From Selenomonadales bacterium (GTDB lineage: Bacteria > Bacillota > Negativicutes > Sporomusales > UBA7701): a stretch of 64,000 bases of DNA. Below the pieces are notes generated by a model. It saw nothing but the letters and a program-made list of their open reading frames with translations. It was not told the origin of the DNA and did no database searches. The position numbers and the translations under genes were made by a program. Within the stretch, counting starts at the first letter, position 1. Each line of letters starts with the position of its first letter. Location: positions 62,001-126,000 of the forward strand of contig JARKPR010000024.1 in the NCBI GenBank assembly GCA_029975165.1. Reading direction: 5' to 3'. This document shows, piece by piece, positions 7,642-17,163 of the stretch.

Positions 7642-10600
7642 TCACAGGCCCCTGGCGGCGGCTTTCTTTTCGCGCCGGCGCTGTTTGAAGGCTTTGAACT
7701 GCTCGGCGCCCCTTTCGACGAGGACGAACAGCATGGGGATGATGAAGATGCCGAACGAGGTGGCGGCCATCATGCCGCCGACGACCGCCGTGCCCATGGC
7801 GTTGCGGGCCCCGGCGCCGGCGCCGCTGGCGATGGCCAGCGGAATGCAGCCGATGATGAAGGCCAGCGAGGTCATGATTATCGGCCGCAGCCTGATCTTG
7901 GCCGCTTCGATGGCCGCGGGGATGAAGGCCATCCCATTGTCAACCCTGACCTTGGCGAATTCGACGATCAGGATGGCGTTCTTGGACGCCAGGCCGATGA
8001 GCATTATCAGCGCGATCTGCATGTAGATGTTGTTGGAGATGTGGCTGTTGAAAAGGTGGCGCCCGTACTGGAAGAAGAAGGCGCCGAACACGCCGGTGGG
8101 CACGCATAGCAGGATGGCGAAGGGCACTGTCCAGCTTTCGTACAGCGCCGCCAGGCAGAGGAAGACGAACAGGAGGGAGAGGGCGAACAGAAGCGGCGCC
8201 TTGCTGCCGGAGATCTTTTCTTCGCGGCTCTGGTCGGCCCATTCGTAGGCGAAGCCGGTCGGCAGCGTATCCTTGGCGACCTGATCGAGGGCGGCCAGCG
8301 CCTGGCCGGAGCTGTAGCCCGGGGCCGGGTTGCCGCCGATCTGGATGGTGCGGTAGCTGTTGAAGCGTTTGATGAGCGACGGGGCGTTGACCGGCTTGGG
8401 CTTGAGCAGGTTGTTGAGCGGGACCATGGTGCCGCTGTTGCTGCGCACGTAGAAGAAGCGGGTGGCGTCGACGTCGTCGCGGAACTGCGGGTCGGCCTGC
8501 ATGATGACCTTGTAGGAGCGGCCGAAGCGGTTGAAGTCGTTGACCTGATAGCCGCCGAAGTTGGCCTGCAGGGCGCTGAAGATGTCGCTGACCGGCACGC
8601 CGAGCTTGAGGGCCTTCTCGCGGTCGACCTCGAATTCGAAGCCGGGGGTGTTGCTGCTGAAGGACGAGTAGATCATGCCGATCTCGGGACGCTGACGGGC
8701 GGCGGCGACGAATTCTTTCGAGACGCGGTCCATTTCGTCGAGCGTCGAGCCGGCGCGGTCCTCGATCATCATCGTGAAGCCGCCGGTCGTGCCGATGCCG
8801 GGCAGGGCCGGCGGGGCGAAGGCAAGGATGGTGGCCTCGGGGGTGACGGCGTTGTTCATGAAGATTTTCTGGATTTCGCTGTCCACCGACAGTTCCTTCG
8901 TGGTCCGCCGGTCCCACGGGTCCAGCTTGGTGAAGATCATGCCGACGTTGGGCTTGCGGCCCATGCTGAGCAAGTCGAAGCCGGTGACGGCCATGGTGTC
9001 GGCGACGCCGGGCTGGGCGGAGATGTTGGCGGCGACTTTGTTGACGACCTCGCGGGTGCGGTTCATGTTGGCCGCCTCAGGCAGGGAGACGCTGGTGATG
9101 ATGAACCCCTGGTCTTCGTCGGGGACGAAGGACGAGGGCAGCTTGTAGAAGAGCCCGCCGGTGAGGATGAGGAGGACGAGGAGCAGCACGAAGGTGAGGC
9201 GGGCGCGGGGGAAGAGCTTGGTGAGGATGCCGCCGTAACGCTCGACCATGTTGTCGAACCAGTCGTTGAACTTCTCGAGCAGCATGCCCACTCTGCCGCC
9301 GTGGGCGTTGGGGTCGTACGGCTCGAGCAGCAGGGCGCACAGTGCCGGGGTGAGAGACAGGGCGACGATGGCCGACAGGCCCATCGACACGGCGACGGTG
9401 AGGGCGAACTGCTTATAGAGCACGCCCATGGTGCCGCCGAGGAAGGCAACGGGGATGAAGACCGACGCCAGCACGAAGGCGATGGCGACGACCGGCGCGG
9501 AAACCTCGCTCATCGCGCGGATGGTGGCTTCCCGCGGCTGGAGGCCGTTGTAGCGCATATGGTGCTCGACGGCCTCGATGACGACGATGGCGTCGTCGAC
9601 CACCAGGCCGATGGCCAGCACCATGGCAAACAGGGTCAGGGTGTTGATGGAAAAGCCGAGGAGGAGGAAGGCGCCGAAGGTGCCGATGAGCGACACCGGC
9701 ACGGCCAGCATCGGGATGAGGGTGGCTCGCCAGCTTTTCAGGAAGATGAAGACGACGAGCAGGACGAGCATGATGGCCTCCACGAAGGTCAGAGCCACTT
9801 CTTCCATCGACTCGCGCACGTAGTTGGCGCTGTCGAAGACGATCTTGTGCTCCATGCCGTTCGGGAAGCGTTTGGCGGCTTCCTCGATGACCTTGAGGCA
9901 TTTGGAAACGGTGTCGAGGGCGTTGGCGTCCGGGCTGAGCTGGACGGAGAAGCCGGCCGTCGGCTGGCCGCTCGTGTCGGAGAAGAAGCCGTAGTCCTTG
10001 GAACCCAGTTCCACCCTGGCGACGTCGCGGATGCGGATGAAGGAGCCGTCGGGCTGGGAGCGGACGACGATGGCGCCGAATTCCTCGGGCTCGGTGAGAC
10101 GACCCTTGGCCCGCAGGCTGTACTGGTGCTCCTGGTCGGCTGGCGAGGGCAGTTGGCCGACGATGCCGGCCGGGGCCTGGATGTTCTGCTGTTTGATGGC
10201 GTTGGCGACGTCGGTGGCTGTGACCTTGAGCTGGGCCATCTTGTCCGGCAACAGCCAGATGCGCATGGCGAAGTCGGAGCCGAATTCGCTGACCTCGCCC
10301 ACGCCTTTGACGCGCTTGAGGTCGTCGACGAAGTTCAGGCTGCCGTAGTTTTTCAGAAAGGTCCTGTCGTAGGTGCCGTCGGGGGAGTAAAGGGCGAAGA
10401 TGAGCGCCCGGTCCTGGGAGGCTTTGAAGGTCGTGACGCCCGCCGTCTGCACGTCGCCGGGCAGGGCGGCGTTGGACTGGGCGACGCGGTTCTGGGTTTG
10501 GACGGTGGCGATGTCGGGGTTCTTGCCGAGCTCGAACTTGACGCTCAGCGAATAGTACGAGCCGTTGTCGGAGCTGGTCGACTGCATGGCGATCATGTCT

Positions 10601-10818
10601 TCGACGCCGTTGACCTGCTGTTCGATGACCTGGGCCACTGTCTGTTCGATGACGTCGGCGTTGGCGCCGGCGTAGTAGGCGTTGACGCTGACCTGCGGCG
10701 GCGTTATCTGGGGGTACTGGGCGATCGGCAGGTTGAAAGCGGCGATGAGGCCGCCCAGGGTGATGACGACCGACAGCACGATGGCGAAAATCGGCCGGTC
10801 GATAAAGAACTTAGCCAC
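7642..10818 (-). CDS. RND multidrug efflux transporter, HAE-1 family (AcrB/MexB-like)
   Basis: Inner-membrane proton antiporter subunit of an RND pump, 1058 residues, the normal HAE-1 length. The start MAKFFIDRPIFAIVLSVVI is typical. The conserved proton-relay aspartates in TM4 are present as D408/D409 (GLVVDDAIVVIE). Duplicated halves, each with six membrane helices and a large periplasmic loop, are evident, and the C-terminal half has LIMLIGLASKNAILIVEFA. The adaptor gene lies 11 bases upstream in the same direction. No dedicated outer-membrane channel gene is adjacent, so it may share the TolC encoded at 3253-4533. Confidence 0.95.
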   Translation of the reverse strand: MAKFFIDRPIFAIVLSVVITLGGLIAAFNLPIAQYPQITPPQVSVNAYYAGANADVIEQTVAQVIEQQVNGVEDMIAMQSTSSDNGSYYSLSVKFELGKNPDIATVQTQNRVAQSNAALPGDVQTAGVTTFKASQDRALIFALYSPDGTYDRTFLKNYGSLNFVDDLKRVKGVGEVSEFGSDFAMRIWLLPDKMAQLKVTATDVANAIKQQNIQAPAGIVGQLPSPADQEHQYSLRAKGRLTEPEEFGAIVVRSQPDGSFIRIRDVARVELGSKDYGFFSDTSGQPTAGFSVQLSPDANALDTVSKCLKVIEEAAKRFPNGMEHKIVFDSANYVRESMEEVALTFVEAIMLVLLVVFIFLKSWRATLIPMLAVPVSLIGTFGAFLLLGFSINTLTLFAMVLAIGLVVDDAIVVIEAVEHHMRYNGLQPREATIRAMSEVSAPVVAIAFVLASVFIPVAFLGGTMGVLYKQFALTVAVSMGLSAIVALSLTPALCALLLEPYDPNAHGGRVGMLLEKFNDWFDNMVERYGGILTKLFPRARLTFVLLLVLLILTGGLFYKLPSSFVPDEDQGFIITSVSLPEAANMNRTREVVNKVAANISAQPGVADTMAVTGFDLLSMGRKPNVGMIFTKLDPWDRRTTKELSVDSEIQKIFMNNAVTPEATILAFAPPALPGIGTTGGFTMMIEDRAGSTLDEMDRVSKEFVAAARQRPEIGMIYSSFSSNTPGFEFEVDREKALKLGVPVSDIFSALQANFGGYQVNDFNRFGRSYKVIMQADPQFRDDVDATRFFYVRSNSGTMVPLNNLLKPKPVNAPSLIKRFNSYRTIQIGGNPAPGYSSGQALAALDQVAKDTLPTGFAYEWADQSREEKISGSKAPLLFALSLLFVFLCLAALYESWTVPFAILLCVPTGVFGAFFFQYGRHLFNSHISNNIYMQIALIMLIGLASKNAILIVEFAKVRVDNGMAFIPAAIEAAKIRLRPIIMTSLAFIIGCIPLAIASGAGAGARNAMGTAVVGGMMAATSFGIFIIPMLFVLVERGAEQFKAFKQRRREKKAAARGL

Positions 10819-10829
10819 AGGGGTACCTC

Positions 10830-11984
10830 CTATTGCTTCGCCGCGGTCTTAAGGTCTTCCGGCGTAATCATCGCAACCTGCAGGGGCGTGCCCGGCGGCG
10901 CTTTGGCGAAGCCTTCGACGACCACGCGGTCGCCCTCGGCGAGGCCTTCCTCGACGATCCACATGATGCCTACCTTCGGCCCCATCCGGACGGCTTTCTG
11001 CTCGGCCTTGTCGCCCTGGCCGACGACGGTGACGAAGGTTTTGCCCAGCATCTCCTGCACGGCCCGCTCGGGCACGAGGAGCGCGCCGGCGCGCACTTCG
11101 CCTTCGGCGACGACGCGGGCGAACATGCCGGGAATGAGGAGCTTCTGCGGGTTGGGGAAGGCCGCCTTCATGGTCAGCGTGCCGGTGTCGGTGCTCAGGC
11201 CGCGGTCGATCTGCTCGATCTGGCCGGGGAGCTGGTACTTCGAGCCGTCGCTCAGAAGCAGCCGGAGGTTCTTGCCCCATTGCTCGGGGGAGCCGGCCTC
11301 GCCGCGGCGGGTGAATTTCAGGTATTCGCTTTCGCTCATGCTGAATTGCACGAACACCGGGTCGACGTTCGATATGGTGGCCAGCACGGTCGTGCCGGCG
11401 GCGACGTAGCTGCCGACCGCGGGGTCCTTGACGTCGATGCGGCCGGCGAAGGGAGCGACGACAAGCGTATCGTCGAGGTCGTTGGCCGCAGACTGGACCC
11501 GCGCCCGGTTGGCGGCGACGACGGCGGTGTTTTGCGCCTCGGCCGTCCGCTGGGTGTCGAGGGCTTGCCGGGCGATGGCCTGCTGGGCGGCCAGCTTTTC
11601 GTAGCGTATGGTGTCGAGGCGGGAGTTGGCCAGCGTGGCCTCGGACTGGGCGAGCGTCGCCTGGGCGGTCAGCAGGGCCGCTTCGTACTGGCGGCGGTCG
11701 ATCTGGAAGAGTGGCTGCCCGGCGGTGACGGTAGCGCCGCCTTCGACCATCTTGGCGACGATGTTGCCGGAAACTCTGGCCCGGATCTGCACCTCGTTCT
11801 TGGCGATTACCTGGCCGACGTACTCGTATGTAACCGTGGCGTCCTGCTTTGCGACCTGGATGGCCTTGACCGGCACCGCCTGGGCGGGACGGGCCGCTTC
11901 TTTGCCGCAGCCGGCGAGGATGACGGCGACGAGGGCGGCGGCGACGAGACCGGCTGAGCGGCGATTGCTGATGCTTGTGAACAT
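10830..11984 (-). CDS. RND efflux periplasmic adaptor lipoprotein (AcrA/MexA-like)
   Basis: Adaptor subunit, 384 residues, first gene of the RND operon. The signal peptide ends in a lipobox (AVILAGC), so the mature protein should be a lipoprotein anchored through this Cys. HlyD-family features: lipoyl half (YVGQVIAKNEVQIRARVSG), alpha-hairpin (AALLTAQATLAQSEATLA), second lipoyl half (VVAPFAGRIDVKDPAVGSY) and beta-barrel (FSMSESEYLKF). ATG follows AAGGAGGACATTTCGG. The divergent MarR gene across a short AT-rich gap is the probable repressor. Confidence 0.93.
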   Translation of the reverse strand: MFTSISNRRSAGLVAAALVAVILAGCGKEAARPAQAVPVKAIQVAKQDATVTYEYVGQVIAKNEVQIRARVSGNIVAKMVEGGATVTAGQPLFQIDRRQYEAALLTAQATLAQSEATLANSRLDTIRYEKLAAQQAIARQALDTQRTAEAQNTAVVAANRARVQSAANDLDDTLVVAPFAGRIDVKDPAVGSYVAAGTTVLATISNVDPVFVQFSMSESEYLKFTRRGEAGSPEQWGKNLRLLLSDGSKYQLPGQIEQIDRGLSTDTGTLTMKAAFPNPQKLLIPGMFARVVAEGEVRAGALLVPERAVQEMLGKTFVTVVGQGDKAEQKAVRMGPKVGIMWIVEEGLAEGDRVVVEGFAKAPPGTPLQVAMITPEDLKTAAKQ

Positions 11985-12093
11985 CCGAAATGTCCTCCTT
12001 GTCTATAGGGACTCTGGCGTATTCGCCAGCGATTATCGACTTTTGCCAAAGTTTATGATAAACTGTTATTAAATATTAATAATTCTTAAAAGT

Positions 12094-12116
12094 TAATATA
12101 TGTTTACTATATATTA
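12094..12116. promoter_or_regulatory. Candidate MarR operator in the divergent promoter region
   Basis: Perfect inverted repeat TAATATAT (12094-12101) and ATATATTA (12109-12116) with a 7-base spacer, inside the very AT-rich gap between the RND operon (-) and the MarR gene (+). Arm length and spacing suit a MarR dimer, and the position would allow control of both directions. Because the gap is so AT-rich, part of the symmetry may be chance. Confidence 0.45.
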
Positions 12117-12174
12117 CATATTACCCGTGGTGGACTATCTTGTCAACGGGGAAAAATGACGGGGAGGAATTAAT

Positions 12175-12609
12175 TTGAACCGGTCGGAAACCGCCGAGCA
12201 GCTTTTCAACATGTTTTTCCTCCTGAAGAAAAGGCTGGTTCGCCATGCCGCCCGGTTGGTGAAGCACGAATTCAGCCCCATGCAGATGCATGTGCTGTTC
12301 ACGATGCTGGACAGGGCCGCCTTCACCATGACCGAGCTGGCCCGCGACGTGCTCATCTCCAAGCAGCAGTTGACCCCGCTGGTCAACAAGCTGGTGACCG
12401 CCGGCCTGCTCCTCAGGGAACCCGACCCCGGCGACCGCCGAGTGGTCAGGGTGCGCATCTCCCCTGCCGGGTCGGCTTTTCTCGAGAGCCACCGGCAGGA
12501 AGCCATCGGCATTTACGAAGATATGATCGCCTGCCTCGACGGCGACGACCTCGGACGCCTGAGCGGCTCGCTGGCCGAGCTGCAGCTCATCGTCCGCAAG
12601 CTGCCTTAA
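12175..12609 (+). CDS. MarR-family transcriptional regulator
   Basis: Winged-helix regulator of 144 residues, the usual MarR length. The DNA-binding region includes FTMTELARDVLISKQQLTPLV and the wing LLREPDPGDRRVVRVRISPAG, where the D-x-R-D/R-R pattern is the MarR hallmark. The start is TTG at 12175, six bases after GGGGAGGAA; no ATG or GTG fits better. It is divergent from the RND adaptor-pump genes, the standard arrangement for a local repressor released by a pump substrate. Confidence 0.92.
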   Translation: MNRSETAEQLFNMFFLLKKRLVRHAARLVKHEFSPMQMHVLFTMLDRAAFTMTELARDVLISKQQLTPLVNKLVTAGLLLREPDPGDRRVVRVRISPAGSAFLESHRQEAIGIYEDMIACLDGDDLGRLSGSLAELQLIVRKLP

Positions 12610-12659
12610 AAATCCGGGGCCGGCCCGCGGTCGACGGGCCGGCCCCGGATGATGGACGC

Positions 12660-13880
12660 TTACAGAACCTGGCTGATGTGCATGACCTTGAACCGGCCGC
12701 CGCTTTTCTCGGCGGCCTTGTTAAGCTGCACGAGACACACCGGGCACTCGGACACGACGATGTCGGCGCCGCTCTTCTCGATGTTGGCCTGTTTTTTGTC
12801 GAGGACGGCGGCGGCGGCCTCCGGGTAGTCGATGTGGAAGGACCCCGCCCCGCCGCAACAGGTGTCGGCCCCGGGCATTTCGACGTAGTCCCCCGCCTCT
12901 TTCAGGAGTTGGCGGGGTTCTTTTTTTATCCCCTGGCCGCGGCCGAGGTGGCACGGTTCGTGGAAGGTCAGCTTGGCGCCCGCGCGCTGGCGCGGCCGGT
13001 AGCCGGCCTTGACGAGGTACTCGGACAGGCTCATTATTTTGGCGCTGAAGGCTTTGGCCGCATCCCGCCACTCGGGGTCGTCGGCCAGGTAGGCGCCGAT
13101 ATGCTTGAGGGTGCCGGCGCAGCTGGCGCAGTCGCTGACGATGACGTCGGCGTCCGCGAACAGGCGGATGTTCTCTTTCGCCAGGGCGAGGAAGTCGTCG
13201 CGCATGCCGTGGGCCAGATGGGGCAGGCCGCAGCAGACGTTGTCCACCTGGCGGACGGCGGTGACGGTGCCAAGGATTGTCAGCGTTTCGGCGACTGCGT
13301 CGGGGAACATCATCCGCATGCCGCAGCCGTGGAAGTAGGCTACTTTGGTGTCGGCGCCGACGGCGGCCGGGGACGCCGGCGACGGGCCGGCCAAGGCTGC
13401 CGGGCCGGCGAAGCGGGCGAGGTACTGCTCGCGGCCGAGGGTGGACGGCGCCATGCCGAAGGGCACGAGGCCGCCGAGGCCGAGTTTTTTCGTGACCCCG
13501 AGGGCGCCGGCCGACAGCTTGACGAGGCCGGTCTTCTTGAGCATGCCGCCGAGGGCGCGGTATTTGACGCCGGGGCCACCGGTGCGGTCGGCGATGTACT
13601 GGCGGAGGGCGATCGTCGCTTCGTCGGTTTTGACCTTGCTGGGGCAGTTGTCGATGCATGTCCGGCACAGCAGGCAGAAGTTCATCTTTTCCAGCATTTT
13701 GGCATCGGGCGCGAAGCCGCCCTCGACCATGGCGCGGGCAAGGTTGTTCTTGCCGCGGGCGCTCGAGGCTTCGATGTCCTTGACGCCGAACAGCGGGCAG
13801 ACCGGCAGGCAGGTGCCGCAGCGGTCGCACTGGCTGACGATTTCCTTGACTTGTTGCAATAAATCCTTGTCTTTGTCCAT
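12660..13880 (-). CDS. Fe-S oxidoreductase subunit, GlcF/LldE-like (CCG domains)
   Basis: Electron-transfer partner of the FAD oxidase encoded just upstream. Two ferredoxin-like 4Fe-4S motifs lie near the N-terminus (CDRCGTCLPVCP and CLLCRTCIDNCP), followed by two cysteine-rich CCG domains (CCGLPHL; CHLGRG and CCGGAGSFHI). ATG 13880 is chosen: it has AAGGAG six bases upstream, whereas the GTG at 13898 overlaps that site and lacks its own. This gives 406 residues. The pair resembles glycolate oxidase GlcD/GlcF and D-lactate dehydrogenase complexes; the substrate is a 2-hydroxy acid but not decided by sequence. Confidence 0.9.
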   Translation of the reverse strand: MDKDKDLLQQVKEIVSQCDRCGTCLPVCPLFGVKDIEASSARGKNNLARAMVEGGFAPDAKMLEKMNFCLLCRTCIDNCPSKVKTDEATIALRQYIADRTGGPGVKYRALGGMLKKTGLVKLSAGALGVTKKLGLGGLVPFGMAPSTLGREQYLARFAGPAALAGPSPASPAAVGADTKVAYFHGCGMRMMFPDAVAETLTILGTVTAVRQVDNVCCGLPHLAHGMRDDFLALAKENIRLFADADVIVSDCASCAGTLKHIGAYLADDPEWRDAAKAFSAKIMSLSEYLVKAGYRPRQRAGAKLTFHEPCHLGRGQGIKKEPRQLLKEAGDYVEMPGADTCCGGAGSFHIDYPEAAAAVLDKKQANIEKSGADIVVSECPVCLVQLNKAAEKSGGRFKVMHISQVL

Positions 13881-13904
13881 GTCAAACTCCTTGTTCACAG
13901 CCGG

Positions 13905-15293
13905 TCACCATACTTTATCGGGGTTGAGTATCCCCTTGGGGTCGAGGGCCAGCTTGATGGCTTTGAGCACTTCGACGCCGTCTTCGCCGAGGGCGCTGGC
14001 GATGTATTTCCGCTTGGTCATGCCGATGCCGTGTTCGCCCGAAAGCGTGCCGCCCACTTCGAGGGCGACGGCGAATATCTCGTCGACCGCTTTGTGGACG
14101 CGCTCCTCCTCGCCGGGCTTGGCCAGGTCGCAGAGGACGGACGGGTGGAGGTTGCCGTCGCCGGCGTGGCCGTATACGGCGATGGGAATGCCGTGGGTTT
14201 CGGAGATTTTCTTGATGCGGCGGACGACTTCGGGGAAGGCGTCGCGGGGCACGGAGATATCCTCGCCCAGCCTGGTGGGGGCCATGGCGCCCACGGCCGA
14301 GCTCAGGCCGCGGCGGATGGCCCAGATGTCTTCGGCTTCCTTGGCGTCGGCGGCGATGCGGACCTCGGCGACGCGCAGCGAGCGGGCGATTTTTTCGATC
14401 GCCTCGGCCTGCTTGTCGAGGGCGGCGGTGTCTTCGCCGTCGATTTCGATGACGACGCAGGCTTCGATGGCTTGGTCGATGTCGAGCTTGCGGTGGCGGG
14501 CCACCGCCTGGAGGCTCATCTTGTCCATCAGCTCGGCCGCGGCCGGCACGATGCCGGCCTGCAACATGGCATGGATGGTGGCGCAGGCGTCGTCCAAGGA
14601 CGGGAACATGAGCTGGAGGGTGTTGCGGGCTTTGGGCATGGAGATAAGCCGTAGGGTCATCTTGGTGATAATCCCCAGGGTGCCTTCCGAACCGGTGAAC
14701 AGTTGAGTGAGGTTGTAGCCGGTGACGTTTTTGATCGCTTTGCCGCCGGTGTTGATGACGCGGCCGTCGGCGAGGACGACTTCGAGGCCCATGACGTAGT
14801 TGTTGGTGACGCCGTATTTGACGGCCCGCATGCCGCCGGCGTTTTCGGCGACGTTGCCGCCCATGGTGGAAAATTTCCAGCTGGCCGGGTCGGGTGGATA
14901 GAACAGCCCTTTGGCGGCGCAGTGGTTGTACAGGTCGATCGTCCTCACCCCCGGCTCGACCGTGACCATCATGTTGCGCTCGTCGAACTCGATGATCCTG
15001 GTCATGCGGTCGAGGGCGAGCGACATGCCGCCCCGCACCGGGATGCTGCCGCCGGTGCGCCCGCTGGCCGCGCCCCTGGCGGTTACGGGGATGGCGTGCG
15101 CGTTGGCGATGACCATGACTTTGGATACTTCGTCGGTCGTAAGGGGCCGGACGACGATGTCGGGGTTGTTGGCCGGGAGCAGGGGGATGAAGGAGGAGTC
15201 ATACGAATAGCCGAACCTGTCGAGGTTGGTGTCGAGGACGTTTTCGTCCCCCACCACGGCCCGCAGTTTGCTTTTGATCGCTTCAGTAATCAT
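13905..15293 (-). CDS. FAD-linked 2-hydroxyacid oxidase, GlcD-like (glycolate/D-lactate)
   Basis: Flavoprotein of the FAD_binding_4 / FAD-oxidase_C family. The PCMH-type FAD domain (about 35-210) shows PVTARGAASGRTGGSIPVRG and AENAGGMRAVKYGVT; the C-terminal domain has YGHAGDGNLHPSV and SGEHGIGMTKRKY, both hallmarks. ATG 15293 is preferred because it follows AGGAGGCGGAAAG; an earlier in-frame ATG at 15332 has no ribosome site. Length 462 is normal. The Fe-S partner gene begins 24 bases after its stop. It probably oxidises D-lactate or glycolate into the quinone pool or an electron-bifurcating partner. Confidence 0.92.
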   Translation of the reverse strand: MITEAIKSKLRAVVGDENVLDTNLDRFGYSYDSSFIPLLPANNPDIVVRPLTTDEVSKVMVIANAHAIPVTARGAASGRTGGSIPVRGGMSLALDRMTRIIEFDERNMMVTVEPGVRTIDLYNHCAAKGLFYPPDPASWKFSTMGGNVAENAGGMRAVKYGVTNNYVMGLEVVLADGRVINTGGKAIKNVTGYNLTQLFTGSEGTLGIITKMTLRLISMPKARNTLQLMFPSLDDACATIHAMLQAGIVPAAAELMDKMSLQAVARHRKLDIDQAIEACVVIEIDGEDTAALDKQAEAIEKIARSLRVAEVRIAADAKEAEDIWAIRRGLSSAVGAMAPTRLGEDISVPRDAFPEVVRRIKKISETHGIPIAVYGHAGDGNLHPSVLCDLAKPGEEERVHKAVDEIFAVALEVGGTLSGEHGIGMTKRKYIASALGEDGVEVLKAIKLALDPKGILNPDKVW

Positions 15294-15378
15294 CTTTCCG
15301 CCTCCTGATATCATTCTGTCGTGTGGTTCCAACCCAAATTATACCACAATATCGGCCGCAGGGAACCGGAAAAAGTTT

Positions 15379-15401
15379 CCGCCCCCGGAGAACGGGGGCG
15401 G
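15379..15401 (-). terminator. Terminator after the PH-like membrane protein gene
   Basis: Arms CCGCCCCCG (15379-15387) and CGGGGGCGG (15393-15401). Read on the minus strand the stem is followed by AAACTTTTTCC. It lies 7 bases beyond the stop of the gene ending at 15409. Confidence 0.75.
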
Positions 15402-15408
15402 TTCGGGT

Positions 15409-15915
15409 TCAGCGGCTTTTGTCGTCTTCCAGGGCCAACATCCTGTCCGGCATTATCTCTCCCAGCCGGGCGATAAATTCGTCGCTCACCTTGAGCAGCA
15501 GCCCGTGCATCCTGCCGTCCCGGCGGAATACGACTATCCGGGTCGGCCGCGGGTCGGCCGACGAGTACCGGTAAACGTATTTCTTGATCCCTGTGCGCCG
15601 GAAGAATTTTTTCCGGTATCTGGTGGCGAAGCTTTCGACGCTGTCCAGCCGGACGACAAGTTTTCTTTCCAGTCCCCAGCCGGCCGTTACGACCTCGATG
15701 GTGGTGCCGGTGAGGATATAGGCGTACCTGAAGGCGTAGCGCCACGCCCACAGGCCCAGAAAGGCCAGGACGTATAGTGTGCCGCCGATACCCCCGGTGC
15801 CTTTGAGGTAGACCCAGGTTTGCCAGCCCAGCCATGACAGGAGGGCGGCGAGAATGATCCCGCCAATAGCGGTCTGTGCTTTTCCCTGGTGCGAGTTTTC
15901 CCGATATGTCTCCAT
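15409..15915 (-). CDS. Hypothetical membrane protein with PH-like C-terminal region
   Basis: I do not recognise a named family. With ATG 15915 (behind AGGTGACCTCAGT) the protein has 168 residues: two hydrophobic helices at about 15-35 and 40-62, then a soluble half with alternating strands (ILTGTTIEVVTAGWGLERK, TRIVVFRRDGR) and a C-terminal helix. That layout is like small bacterial PH-domain (bPH2/YdbT-like) membrane proteins, but the resemblance is one of shape only. It lies downstream of the decarboxylase beta subunit behind a stem-loop, so co-transcription is doubtful. Confidence 0.6.
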   Translation of the reverse strand: METYRENSHQGKAQTAIGGIILAALLSWLGWQTWVYLKGTGGIGGTLYVLAFLGLWAWRYAFRYAYILTGTTIEVVTAGWGLERKLVVRLDSVESFATRYRKKFFRRTGIKKYVYRYSSADPRPTRIVVFRRDGRMHGLLLKVSDEFIARLGEIMPDRMLALEDDKSR

Positions 15916-15953
15916 ACTGAGGTCACCTACCTGTGGCCGATGATTGGCGCAAG

Positions 15954-15990
15954 AGGCGGATACGCGGGGCATAAGCCTGCGTATCCGCCT
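15954..15990 (-). terminator. Stem-loop after the decarboxylase operon
   Basis: Perfect 12-bp arms AGGCGGATACGC (15954-15965) and GCGTATCCGCCT (15979-15990), 17 bases beyond the mmdB stop. No clear T-run follows on the minus strand, so it may work as a weak or Rho-assisted terminator or as an mRNA 3'-end stabiliser. Confidence 0.55.
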
Positions 15991-16007
15991 CATGTGTTGC
16001 CGAGAGT

Positions 16008-17138
16008 TTATTTCAGCATGGCTAGCATGGTGCCGGCGGCGACGGCGGTGCCGATGACGCCGGCGACGTTCGGGCCCATGGCGTGCATGAGCAGGAAGTT
16101 GGCGGGATTGGCTCTCTGGCCGACCACCTGGCTGACGCGCGCCGCCATTGGCACGGCCGATACGCCGGCGGAGCCGATCAGCGGATTGACCTTGCCGCCG
16201 GAGGCGTAGTACATGACCTTGCCCAGCAGCACGCCCCCGGCGGTGCCGCCGATGAAGGCCACCAGGCCGAGGACGATGATTTCGATTGTCCTCAGGTTGA
16301 GGAAGTTCTCCGCCGACATTGTCAGTCCTGTACCGGTGGCCAGGAAGATGGTTACTGTGTTTATGAGGGCGTTTTGTGCGGTGTCGGACAGCCGGTCGGT
16401 GACGCCGGATTCGCGGAAGAGGTTGCCGAGCATCAGCATCCCCATCAGCGAGGCTATGGGCGGCAGCAGCAGGCTGATGACGACGGTGGCGACAATCGGG
16501 AAGGCCAGCCGTTCGAATTTCGAGACCGGCCGCAATTGGTCCATGACGACTTCCCGTTCTTTCTTGGTGGTCAGCAGCTTCATGACCGGCGGCTGGATGA
16601 GCGGTACGAGCGACATGTAGGAGTAGGCGGCGACGGCAATGGCGCCCAGCAGGTGCGGAGCCAGCTTGATGGTCAGGTAGATGGCGGTCGGGCCGTCAGC
16701 GCCGCCGATGATGCCGATGGCAGCGGCTTCCTGGACGTTGAAGCCCAGCAGCATGGCCCCGCCGAGCGATACGAACACGCCGATCTGGGCAGCGGCGCCG
16801 AGCAGCAGTGTCGAGGGGTTGGCGATCATCGGGCCGAAGTCGGTCATGGCGCCGACGCCCAGGAAGATGAGCGGCGGGAAGACTTCGTATTCGATGCCTT
16901 TTGAGATGAGCTGCATGACGCCCGGGTCTTCGAAGAAGCCGGTCTTGGGCAGGTTGGCGAGGATGCAGCCGAAGGCGATGGGCGAGAGCAGGAGCGGCTC
17001 GAAGCCTTTGGCGAACGCCAGGTAAATGAGCACCAGACCAACGGCGATCATGATGGCGTTGCCGGCGGTGAACGCCGCGAAGCCGCTGTCTGCCCATACG
17101 GCCTGCAAGGCGACCGCAAACGCGTTAAATAGTTCCAT
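16008..17138 (-). CDS. mmdB: Sodium-pumping methylmalonyl-CoA decarboxylase, beta subunit
   Basis: Membrane subunit (OadB/MmdB family, 376 residues) that removes CO2 from carboxybiotin and uses the energy to export Na+. About ten hydrophobic segments are visible. The ion-site motif [10 protein letters not shown] is conserved in the fourth region and the second half has [21 protein letters not shown] and [19 protein letters not shown], all typical. It is the last of the four decarboxylase genes (A-D-C-B order). Specificity for methylmalonyl-CoA over oxaloacetate or glutaconyl-CoA is inferred from neighbouring epimerase and mutase genes. Confidence 0.95.
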   Translation of the reverse strand: MELFNAFAVALQAVWADSGFAAFTAGNAIMIAVGLVLIYLAFAKGFEPLLLSPIAFGCILANLPKTGFFEDPGVMQLISKGIEYEVFPPLIFLGVGAMTDFGPMIANPSTLLLGAAAQIGVFVSLGGAMLLGFNVQEAAAIGIIGGADGPTAIYLTIKLAPHLLGAIAVAAYSYMSLVPLIQPPVMKLLTTKKEREVVMDQLRPVSKFERLAFPIVATVVISLLLPPIASLMGMLMLGNLFRESGVTDRLSDTAQNALINTVTIFLATGTGLTMSAENFLNLRTIEIIVLGLVAFIGGTAGGVLLGKVMYYASGGKVNPLIGSAGVSAVPMAARVSQVVGQRANPANFLLMHAMGPNVAGVIGTAVAAGTMLAMLK

Positions 17139-17163
17139 ATTTTTTTCCTCCCCTAATCCGATC

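Noticed and set aside
9301-11409. A plus-strand open frame of about 700 codons opposite the RND pump genes
   Set aside because: It is antisense to a clear AcrB/AcrA pair; composition is low-complexity Gly/Asp/Glu/Val as expected of a shadow frame.
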